DNA of 64,000 bases from Gangjinia marincola. Lineage in GTDB: Bacteria > Bacteroidota > Bacteroidia > Flavobacteriales > Flavobacteriaceae. Shown here piece after piece: positions 43,295 through 50,658 of the stretch (positions are counted from its first letter, which is position 1; every line of letters starts with the position of its first letter). Under the pieces are notes generated by a model that saw only the letters and a list, made by a program, of their open reading frames with translations, did not search any database and had not been told where the DNA came from. The position numbers and the translations under genes were made by a program. The DNA lies in assembly GCF_039523415.1 (NCBI RefSeq), contig NZ_BAAAFG010000015.1, positions 62,001 to 126,000 of the forward strand. Direction: 5' to 3'.

Positions 43295-44346
43295 TACTGA
43301 ATCGCCTTTACAACAGCTTTTTCGGCTTCTTTGCGACTACCATCAAATCCATCTATACCACTAACGGTAGTATATTTCATCACGTAGCGCTTATCTGGAA
43401 AAATCCTTTGGTAGGCACTTTGGCACATCAAGGTAGCTTCGTGAAAGCCACAAAGAATTAATTTTAATTTTCCGGGATAGGTATTTACGTCACCTATGGC
43501 ATAAATCCCCGGTATATTGGTTTGATAATCCAGCGTGTTATCTACCTTTATAGCATTCTTTTCAATTTCTAAGCCCCAGTCTGCAATAGGGCCCAGTTTC
43601 GGCGAAAGCCCAAATAACGGAATAAAATGATCTACAGATAAATTGATCTTTTCTTCGCCACGCTTAATGGTAACTCCTGTAAGCTTATCTTCTCCTTGTA
43701 CTTCAATGACTTCTGCCGGAGTAATTAGATTAATCTTTCCTAAATTTTTAAGCTCCTGCACTTTTTCTACAGAATCCAAAGCTCCCCTAAATTCATTCCT
43801 ACGGTGCACCAATGTTACCTCATTTGCGACATCTGATAAGAAAATACTCCAATCTAACGCGCTGTCGCCACCTCCGGCAATAACTACTTTTTTGTTTCGG
43901 TAAACTTCGGGATCTCTAATGATATATTCTACTCCTTTATCCTCAAACGCTTTGAGATTATCAATCATGGGTTTTCTGGGTTCAAAAGAACCTAATCCCC
44001 CGGCGATAGCTATTATAGGAGCATGATGTTTAGTACGTTTATTTGTGGTTACGATAAATGAACCATCATCTTGCTTTTCTATATCCTGAGCTCTTTCTCC
44101 TAAGGTAAAACCCGGGTCAAAAGGTTTAATTTGTTCCAGGAGATTATCAACAAGATCACCTGCAAGAACTTCAGGAAAACCTGGAATATCGTAAATGGGT
44201 TTTTTAGGATAGATTTCTGCGCATTGACCTCCCGGCTGGGGCAAGGCATCAATTAGATGGCATTTTAATTTTAATAATCCTGCTTCAAAAACAGCAAAAA
44301 GTCCTGTAGGACCAGCGCCTATGATGAGAATATCTGTTTTAATCAT
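43294..44346 (-). CDS. Ferredoxin-NADP reductase (thioredoxin-reductase-like type)
   Basis: 350 residues. FAD-binding GAGPTGLFAVFEAGLL, NADPH-binding VVIAGGGDSALDWSIFL and the C-terminal FAD motif IYAIGDVNTYPGK. It lacks the CxxC of thioredoxin reductase, which points to the FNR subclass. It likely reduces the ferredoxin encoded immediately downstream and supports Fe-S assembly with NifU and Mrp upstream. Confidence 0.9.
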   Translation of the reverse strand: MIKTDILIIGAGPTGLFAVFEAGLLKLKCHLIDALPQPGGQCAEIYPKKPIYDIPGFPEVLAGDLVDNLLEQIKPFDPGFTLGERAQDIEKQDDGSFIVTTNKRTKHHAPIIAIAGGLGSFEPRKPMIDNLKAFEDKGVEYIIRDPEVYRNKKVVIAGGGDSALDWSIFLSDVANEVTLVHRRNEFRGALDSVEKVQELKNLGKINLITPAEVIEVQGEDKLTGVTIKRGEEKINLSVDHFIPLFGLSPKLGPIADWGLEIEKNAIKVDNTLDYQTNIPGIYAIGDVNTYPGKLKLILCGFHEATLMCQSAYQRIFPDKRYVMKYTTVSGIDGFDGSRKEAEKAVVKAIQ

Positions 44347-44348
44347 TC

Positions 44349-44591
44349 TTACGCCTCTACATTAATTACCTGCTCAATTTGGGGTGCGTGTTTTTTGATG
44401 GTCATCTCAACGCCTGATTTTAGGGTCATTTGATTGACGCTACAATCCACACAGGTTCCTTCTAATTGTACTTTTACCAAGCGACCGTCCTCTATACCCA
44501 GCAAGGTAATATCACCGCCATCATTTTGAAGAAATGGTCTGATTTCCTGTAGGGCAGCTTCTACTTTTTCTTTAAGTTCTGCAGTTTTCAT
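44349..44591 (-). CDS. NifU C-terminal domain Fe-S scaffold protein
   Basis: 80 residues, the C-terminal NifU domain alone: EIRPFLQNDGGDITLLGI and the CxxC in GTCVDCSVNQMTLKSGVE. It can bind and deliver Fe-S clusters. It sits 1-2 bp from Mrp and the reductase, so a four-gene Fe-S/redox operon (mrp, nifU, fnr, fdx) is clear. Confidence 0.92.
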   Translation of the reverse strand: MKTAELKEKVEAALQEIRPFLQNDGGDITLLGIEDGRLVKVQLEGTCVDCSVNQMTLKSGVEMTIKKHAPQIEQVINVEA

Positions 44592-44592
44592 A

Positions 44593-45732
44593 TTATTTTG
44601 ACGTTACAGCAGCACATCCTGCCATGGTAGTTATTTTTATCGCTTCGGTAGGAGGCAGTGCATCATTTCGCTTTACCGTTTCTTGAATGACATTTTTGGT
44701 CAACTCTTCAAACGCAATTTGTGTGGGAGTATCTTCTTGTAATGCTGCCGGTCTGCCAATATCTCCTGCTTCCCGTATACTTTGAACTAATGGAATTTCA
44801 CCTAATAAAGAAACGCCCAGATCTTCTGCTAAGTAGGCAGCACCTTTTTCTCCAAAAATATAATATTTATGTTGAGGCAATTCTTTAGGGGTAAAATATG
44901 CCATGTTTTCTACAATCCCAAGTACCGGTACCTGAATTGATTCTTGTTTAAACATTGCTACCCCTTTTTTAGCATCAGCAAGGGCGACATTTTGAGGTGT
45001 GCTCACTATCACTGCACCTGTAATTGGTAATGATTGCATGATCGACAAATGAATATCGCCGGTTCCAGGTGGTAGATCCAATAGTAAAAAATCCAGTTCT
45101 CCCCAGGCGGCATCAAAGATCATCTGGTTTAATGCTTTAGCCGCCATTGGACCTCTCCAGATCACAGCCTGATCAGGTTGTGTGAAAAATCCTATAGACA
45201 AAACCTTAACCCCGTAATTTTCAACAGGTTTCATTTTTGACTTGCCTTCTACGTTAACTGCCAATGGACGCTCAGTCGATACATCAAACATAATCGGAAT
45301 AGACGGTCCATAAATGTCTGCGTCTAAAACTCCTACTTTAAAGCCCATTTTAGCCATTGAAATAGCCAGATTAGCAGTAACGGTAGATTTACCAACGCCT
45401 CCCTTACCACTCGCTACGGCGACGATATTTTTAATCCCTGGAATTGGTTTTCCCTTAATTAAATTAAGATTTTCTTTTGCGGCCGCTTCTATCTTAATAT
45501 TGACTTTAACTTTTGCTTTTTCATAGACCTGCTCATGAATCGCTTTCATCACATCTACTTCGGCTCTTTTTTTAATGTGCATCGCCGGCGTTGAAAGCAC
45601 TAAATCTACTTCGACCTCGTCACCAAAGATCACAACATTTTTGACAGATTTAGCCTCCACCATGTTCTTTCCTTCACCTGCTACTGTAATCGTTGAAAGC
45701 GCCTTAAATACCTCTTCTTTTGTTATATTCAC
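44593..45732 (-). CDS. Mrp/NBP35 family P-loop ATPase
   Basis: 379 residues. An N-terminal MIP18/DUF59 domain (residues 1-90) precedes the deviant Walker A VASGKGGVGKSTVTANLA, then DADIYGPSIPIMF and LLLDLPPGTGDIHLS. The usual C-terminal CxxC cluster-binding pair is not clearly seen; the tail TMAGCAAVTSK has a single Cys. It is a Fe-S cluster carrier that loads apo-proteins. First gene of the operon, with a -7 element TATCTTTG at 45774-45781. Confidence 0.92.
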   Translation of the reverse strand: MNITKEEVFKALSTITVAGEGKNMVEAKSVKNVVIFGDEVEVDLVLSTPAMHIKKRAEVDVMKAIHEQVYEKAKVKVNIKIEAAAKENLNLIKGKPIPGIKNIVAVASGKGGVGKSTVTANLAISMAKMGFKVGVLDADIYGPSIPIMFDVSTERPLAVNVEGKSKMKPVENYGVKVLSIGFFTQPDQAVIWRGPMAAKALNQMIFDAAWGELDFLLLDLPPGTGDIHLSIMQSLPITGAVIVSTPQNVALADAKKGVAMFKQESIQVPVLGIVENMAYFTPKELPQHKYYIFGEKGAAYLAEDLGVSLLGEIPLVQSIREAGDIGRPAALQEDTPTQIAFEELTKNVIQETVKRNDALPPTEAIKITTMAGCAAVTSK

Positions 45733-45773
45733 TACGGTTATTTTATTCCGCTTGACGGGAAAAATTCTTTATA

Positions 45774-45781
45774 CAAAGATA
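45774..45781 (-). promoter_or_regulatory. -7 element of the mrp operon
   Basis: Minus strand TATCTTTG, 41 bp before the Mrp ATG. No well-spaced TTG was found, so only the -7 element is claimed. The remaining gap 45782-45992 shows no gene. Confidence 0.45.
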
Positions 45782-45992
45782 CGTCTAAACTCCCGACTCT
45801 TAAAATATCAAGATTGATTTTGCTAATAACTGTATTAGGGCTGCAGACTGGTATAATGTATAAAGTTTTATGCAGAAATTTCTATTCATCGTTTGATGCC
45901 GGAGTAACGTACATATCAACCGATGTCATCTTAATGCAGGCTATTAAAACCTTGCGGTGGGATCAATAAATATATCCCCTGGGTTTGTTGGT

Positions 45993-46334
45993 CTAGGAAT
46001 CACGCTGTAATTCTTTCATAGGATCCCAAAATACATTATCAAAATCCTGCACCTGATCATTATGTACTACAACGCTTTCACTTTCTAATAATTGTTGCAT
46101 CAAGTTAGTACCTTTAAAATGATGTTTCCCGGTAAGGATGCCATTGCGATTAACCACACGATGTGCAGGAATATCCTCAAAATTTACGGCACTATTCATA
46201 GCCCATCCGACCATCCTGGCGCTTCTTGCAGCTCCTAAAAATTTTCCTATTGATCCATAGGACGTGACTCTTCCCACAGGGATTTGACGAACTACTTCAT
46301 ATACTCGTTCAAAAAAATTATCCTGATCTGCCAT
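45993..46334 (-). CDS. Alkyltransferase-like (ATL/MGMT-type) protein
   Basis: 113 residues, the DNA-binding domain of O6-alkylguanine-DNA alkyltransferase. The active-site motif is PAHRVVN, so the catalytic Cys of PCHRV is replaced by Ala. The DNA-contact features GRVTSYGSIGKFLG and the arginine finger in ARSARMVGWAM are kept. ATL proteins bind alkylated guanine without removing the group and pass it to nucleotide excision repair. It overlaps the LysE stop by one base. Confidence 0.9.
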   Translation of the reverse strand: MADQDNFFERVYEVVRQIPVGRVTSYGSIGKFLGAARSARMVGWAMNSAVNFEDIPAHRVVNRNGILTGKHHFKGTNLMQQLLESESVVVHNDQVQDFDNVFWDPMKELQRDS

Positions 46335-46960
46335 TATCCCGTGATGAGTTTTACCAAAGTAAAAATTGCTACGATTAATGTTACCCCACCAATAATAACA
46401 TTCATATTTCCAGACAATGCAGATCGCTTTATATTGAGCCTGTTAAAAAAGAATACATAAATATAAAGCATGGCAAAGGTACCCATCGTGCCACCTGAGA
46501 CATAAGATACAATACCGATTTGGTCAAAATTTAAATACCCATATACCGCTAGTGTAATCGAAATATATGCGTGAAACGGGATTGGTAGAAAGTTTAATGC
46601 GGCCAACATCGTCCCATTAAAAAAATGGCTTCTTTTACTTCTCAATGTTGGTTTTACTTTAATCTCACCACTTGTGCCTGCAATAAATAGAAAATAGATC
46701 GAAATAAGTAAAAATATCACAAAGCCTATTCGCTTTAAGATCTCAATAACATCAGGATGATTATTCAAATAGCGTGCAAAAATTACTGCCAAATACGTTT
46801 GAAAAACCACGGTGAAGCACACTCCTAACGAAAATAGAATTGCACGTACACTACCTTCTTTTATACTGATCTTAGCGGCGTTCATATTGAGCAGGCCCGG
46901 TGGAGATGTGGCCAAAAATGAAGCTAAAAATCCAGCAAAGAATAGGATCGTGATGTCCAT
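46334..46960 (-). CDS. LysE family transporter
   Basis: 208 residues with six hydrophobic segments and the N-terminal family motif FLATSPPGLLNMNAAKISIKEG (PG-x-x-N-x-x pattern). Members export amino acids such as lysine, homoserine and cysteine; no specific substrate can be assigned. It lies between TrmB (directly upstream, adjoining) and the ATL gene with a one-base overlap. Confidence 0.85.
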   Translation of the reverse strand: MDITILFFAGFLASFLATSPPGLLNMNAAKISIKEGSVRAILFSLGVCFTVVFQTYLAVIFARYLNNHPDVIEILKRIGFVIFLLISIYFLFIAGTSGEIKVKPTLRSKRSHFFNGTMLAALNFLPIPFHAYISITLAVYGYLNFDQIGIVSYVSGGTMGTFAMLYIYVFFFNRLNIKRSALSGNMNVIIGGVTLIVAIFTLVKLITG

Positions 46961-47638
46961 TTAAAAATTAAGTTTGAATCTAATATACGTAATCGCTTTA
47001 TTTTCTTTTAAATACTGATTCTCATAAAAGGTCTGTATGTCAATTACATCATCTGGCACACCATCACTGCGATAAACGTCATGGTTTGCATACTGCACCT
47101 CATGACCTTGACCATGAAGTAATCCCAACGTATAACCATGCATAAATTCACTGTCTGTTTTTAAGTGTATGATTCCTGTAGAGGTTAAAATATGATCGTA
47201 TTTTCTCAAGAATGCATCGTTAGTCAAACGATGTTTTGTGCGTTTATATTTTATTTGAGGATCTGGGAACGTGATCCAGAGTTCTGACACTTCGCCTTTT
47301 TCAAAAATTTGATCAATCAGTTCGATTTGCGTTCGTATAAACGCGACGTTCGATAGATGAGCTTCAGTAGCAGTTTTTGCACCTCTCCAAAATCGGGCTC
47401 CTTTTATGTCGATCCCAATAAAGTTTTTTTCGGGATGCTTTTCAGCTAATCCAACGGTGTATTCGCCCTTACCACACCCTAACTCTACGACTATTGGAGC
47501 GTCATTTTTAAAATACTCGCTGTTCCACTTCCCCCGCAAGGGAAAATTTTTAGCTGTAATTTCTTCTCGTGTTGGTTGAATAACATTATCGAAACCTTCG
47601 TTTTCTTTAAATCGCTTAAGTTTGTTTTTACTGCCCAC
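46961..47638 (-). CDS. trmB: tRNA (guanine(46)-N7)-methyltransferase
   Basis: 225 residues. SAM motif I VELGCGKGEYTVGLA, motif II FIGIDIKGARFWRG, and the catalytic/tRNA-binding segment WITFPDPQIKYKRTKHRL with LKTDSEFM. It makes m7G46 in tRNA. First gene of a three-gene unit (trmB, lysE-type, ATL), divergent from the glycosyltransferase at 47709. Confidence 0.94.
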   Translation of the reverse strand: MGSKNKLKRFKENEGFDNVIQPTREEITAKNFPLRGKWNSEYFKNDAPIVVELGCGKGEYTVGLAEKHPEKNFIGIDIKGARFWRGAKTATEAHLSNVAFIRTQIELIDQIFEKGEVSELWITFPDPQIKYKRTKHRLTNDAFLRKYDHILTSTGIIHLKTDSEFMHGYTLGLLHGQGHEVQYANHDVYRSDGVPDDVIDIQTFYENQYLKENKAITYIRFKLNF

Positions 47639-47708
47639 GGGTTATTTCAAAATTTAAATGACACAAAATTAGGAAAAACAACAGTGACAAACCTATTATC
47701 TTTGAGAT

Positions 47709-48770
47709 ATGACGAAAGCCAAGATTCTAGTTGCTCCGTTAAATTGGGGATTAGGTCATGCAACGCGGTGTGTTCCTATTATTCATGCACTATTAACAAA
47801 AGGATTTGCGCCTATCCTGGCAAGCGACGGACAGGCACTTTTATTGCTGCAAAAGGAATTTCCCCAACTCAAAACCTATGAGTTGCCTTCATATAATATT
47901 TCCTATCCTAAGAATCCAGTGTTGTTTAAAGCTAAAATGCTTTGGGACAGTCCTAAATTGCTTACTGCCATCAAACGTGAAAGGAGTAGGATAGATGAAA
48001 TTCATCAAAAAGAAGGTCTTAGTGGCATCATTGCAGACAATCGGCTTGGAGTGAGATCTAATGTCGTTCCATCAGTCATTATGACTCATCAGTTAAACGT
48101 ATTATCTGGAAATACATCATTTTTGAGTACTTCTATACATCAGCATTATATCGCACAATTTGATGAGTGTTGGGTGCCCGATGTAGCGGATAAACCTACC
48201 TTAAGCGGAAAATTAGGTCATTTGAAAAAACCTAAAAACAAAGTGAGGTACTTAGGTGTATTGAGCCGGCTTTCAAAAAGAGCTTTAGATCCTGTATACG
48301 ATATTATGGTACTTCTTAGTGGCCCGGAACCTCAACGGAATATTCTTGAAGCTATTCTTTTCAATCAATTAAAAGAGTATAAAAAAAAGAAGGTCCTCTT
48401 TGTTAAGGGAGTTTTTGAACCTGAACAGAAGGTGGAGCATCTAAATCATATTACAGTGTATAATTTTTTAACAAGCAGGCAAGTGGAGCAAATGATGAAT
48501 CAGAGCGATATACTAATTTGTAGATCTGGCTACACGACACTCATGGATCTGGCTAAATTGGACAAAAAGGCTTTATTGATTCCGACCCCGGGTCAATACG
48601 AGCAGGAATATCTGGCCAAACGTCTAAAAAAGAAGGGTATACTACCTTATTGTAAACAAGATGAATTTACACTAGAGCGATTGGCTAACGTTGATTTGTA
48701 CCAGGGACTAAGTCGATACAACAGGCGCGTTAGTTGGGATAGCCTCTTTGTCCTTTTCAAGGGTAAATGA
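47709..48770 (+). CDS. GT-B glycosyltransferase, MurG-like
   Basis: 353 residues. The N-terminal half has VAPLNWGLGHATRCVPI (the Gly-rich donor/acceptor loop of the GT1/MurG fold), the C-terminal half DILICRSGYTTLMDLAKLDKKALLIPTPGQYEQEYLAKRL, the UDP-sugar binding region (GY-T-x-x-E/D pattern). The acceptor is unknown. The -7 element TATCTTTG (47697-47704) ends only 4 bp before the ATG, so the transcript may be leaderless. Its last 63 bp overlap the convergent histidine-kinase gene. Confidence 0.82.
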   Translation: MTKAKILVAPLNWGLGHATRCVPIIHALLTKGFAPILASDGQALLLLQKEFPQLKTYELPSYNISYPKNPVLFKAKMLWDSPKLLTAIKRERSRIDEIHQKEGLSGIIADNRLGVRSNVVPSVIMTHQLNVLSGNTSFLSTSIHQHYIAQFDECWVPDVADKPTLSGKLGHLKKPKNKVRYLGVLSRLSKRALDPVYDIMVLLSGPEPQRNILEAILFNQLKEYKKKKVLFVKGVFEPEQKVEHLNHITVYNFLTSRQVEQMMNQSDILICRSGYTTLMDLAKLDKKALLIPTPGQYEQEYLAKRLKKKGILPYCKQDEFTLERLANVDLYQGLSRYNRRVSWDSLFVLFKGK

Positions 48771-49790
48771 AAACTCACTTCCTACTCCTAAAACACTTTC
48801 TACATAGATTTTTTCATTATGAGCTTCAACAATGTGTTTGACGATGGCCAAGCCTAATCCTGATCCTCCTTCTCTTCGGGATCCACTCTTATCCACTCTG
48901 TAAAAACGTTCAAATAATCGTGGGATATTGACATTTGCTATTCCTTCGCCATTATCAGTCACGCGAATAATCACTTTGTCTTGGGTAAGGTCCTCTATAC
49001 TTACTTCTGTTGTACCATCTTTTTTTCCGTACTTAATTGAATTTACCACTAGATTAGAAAGAACCTGTTGTACTTTCTCTTCATCTGCATAGACCAAAAT
49101 GGGTTTATCGTAGTTTCGATCAAACATCAACGTAATGTTTTTTCGGGAGGCTTTCATTTCGTATAAATCAAAGACACTGTTAATGAGTTCTACAATATTG
49201 AAAACCTCCTGATAAACCGTGAGATCACTGGTTTCTAGTTTCGTAATCATATCAAGATCCTTTACGATATAGATTAAGCGATCGACTCCTTTGCTAGCCC
49301 GTTGCAGGTATTTTTTCCTAATGGCCTTATCCTTATGTGCTCCGTCAAGTAACGTAAGAATATAACCCTGTACAGTAAAGAGCGGAGTTTTTAATTCATG
49401 CGCTATATTTCCTAGGAGTTCTTTGCGGTAGGCTTCTCTTACCTCCAGTTTTTCGATCTCTACTTTTTTATCTGCGGCAAATTTCTCTACCTCTCTGGTT
49501 AACGTAGTCATATCGGTAGACACCTGACTGGGTTTTAATTTAGTCGCGTCAAGTAATGACACATTATCATAAATCTCTTTGATACGTTTATAAATAAAAT
49601 GCTCTATGCGTTGTTGAATAACGACGAAAGAAAACAATAAACTTAAAAGGAATAGCACTAAAAAAGCAATCCATGGGAATCGGTCCAACTGAACGTAAAA
49701 GAAAACACCTGCCAGTATCGTAAAGAAAAAACTAGTGGTAAAAGAAGTTATAAAGGCGAACTTATAGGAACGCTTAAAATCTGAAGCCAT
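48708..49790 (-). CDS. PhoR-like sensor histidine kinase
   Basis: 360 residues. Two transmembrane helices (about 10-32 and 36-54) with almost no periplasmic loop, a HAMP-like linker, the phosphoacceptor His in LLGNIAHELKTPLFTVQGY, the N box NLVVNSIKYG, G1 VTDNGEGI, F box RLFERFYRVD and G2 GGSGLGLAIVKHI. The tiny sensor loop is typical of PhoR proteins that sense through partners. It follows the response regulator gene (1-bp overlap). Phosphate sensing is an inference from similarity and from the Pho-box-like repeats near the next gene. Confidence 0.9.
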   Translation of the reverse strand: MASDFKRSYKFAFITSFTTSFFFTILAGVFFYVQLDRFPWIAFLVLFLLSLLFSFVVIQQRIEHFIYKRIKEIYDNVSLLDATKLKPSQVSTDMTTLTREVEKFAADKKVEIEKLEVREAYRKELLGNIAHELKTPLFTVQGYILTLLDGAHKDKAIRKKYLQRASKGVDRLIYIVKDLDMITKLETSDLTVYQEVFNIVELINSVFDLYEMKASRKNITLMFDRNYDKPILVYADEEKVQQVLSNLVVNSIKYGKKDGTTEVSIEDLTQDKVIIRVTDNGEGIANVNIPRLFERFYRVDKSGSRREGGSGLGLAIVKHIVEAHNEKIYVESVLGVGSEFSFTLEKDKEAIPTNAPVVST

Positions 49791-50473
49791 TAAATTACAA
49801 ACTTATACCCGACTCCCTTGACTGTTTTAAAGCGTTTTTCTCCTATTTTTTCTCTTAATTTTCTAATGTGGACATCAATCGTACGACCCCCAACGACAAC
49901 TTCATTTCCCCAAACACGATTGAGGATATCTTCACGCTTAAACACTTTGCCTGGTTTTGAAGCTAATAAAGATAATAATTCAAATTCTTTTCTTGGTAGA
50001 ATAAGCTCTTCTTTTCCTTTTAAAATTTTATACTCGTCTCTATTAATGACCAAGTCTCCTATCTTAGTAATGTTTCCATCTTCAGCAGAGGTTTTTAGAC
50101 GTCGCAAAAGCGCTTTCACTTTACTCACTAATACTTTAGGTTTGATGGGCTTTGTGATATAATCATCTGCTCCCGCATCAAAGCCTGCCACCTGCGAATA
50201 ATCTTCACCGCGTGCAGTAAGAAAGGTAATGATGGTGTCTTTTAGGTCTGGTATTTTTCTTATTTCTTCGCAGGCTTCAATACCATCCATTTCTGGCATC
50301 ATCACATCCATGATGATAAGATGAGGTAATTTTTTACGTGCTTTTTTTACAGCTTGTTCGCCATTTTCGGCTGTAAACACCATATAACCTTCACTGGAAA
50401 GATTATATCCCACAATTTCCAGGATATCTGGCTCATCATCTACCAGTAAAATTTTAATGTCTTCTTTTTTCAT
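49790..50473 (-). CDS. PhoB/OmpR-type response regulator
   Basis: 227 residues. Receiver domain: LLVDDEPDILEIVGY, phosphoacceptor in LIIMDVMMPEMDG, Thr in FLTARGEDYS, Lys in DDYITKPIKPKVL. The C-terminal winged helix has RKEFELLSLLASKPGKVFKREDILNRVWG and GRTIDVHIRKLREKIG. Expressed divergently from the TonB receptor gene; the region between holds four half-sites spaced by multiples of 11 bp, suitable for a tandemly bound OmpR-family regulator. Confidence 0.94.
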   Translation of the reverse strand: MKKEDIKILLVDDEPDILEIVGYNLSSEGYMVFTAENGEQAVKKARKKLPHLIIMDVMMPEMDGIEACEEIRKIPDLKDTIITFLTARGEDYSQVAGFDAGADDYITKPIKPKVLVSKVKALLRRLKTSAEDGNITKIGDLVINRDEYKILKGKEELILPRKEFELLSLLASKPGKVFKREDILNRVWGNEVVVGGRTIDVHIRKLREKIGEKRFKTVKGVGYKFVI

Positions 50474-50559
50474 GGATCTAAGTTAGTTAGTCAAATCGCC
50501 AAGCAAGATAATCGTAAAGATAGTACACCTATACCATGTTAAGCAAGCTTACCCATTTG

Positions 50560-50610
50560 ATAACATTGAGGTAACATTCGCGCACTTTATCCTTAAACAT
50601 CCCTTAACTT
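50560..50610. promoter_or_regulatory. 11-bp-phased TAACA repeats, candidate Pho box
   Basis: Half-sites ATAACA (50560), GTAACA (50571), TTAAACA (50593) and TTAACTT (50604) start 11, 22 and 11 bp apart, all on one face of the helix. Bacillus PhoP boxes are direct TTAACA repeats with an 11-bp period, so these are candidates for the adjacent PhoB-like regulator. They lie between the regulator gene and the divergent TonB receptor. Confidence 0.55.
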
Positions 50611-50658
50611 ATAATGATCCCTTGTTACGTTTCTTTGCCAAAAATTAGAATACATATA

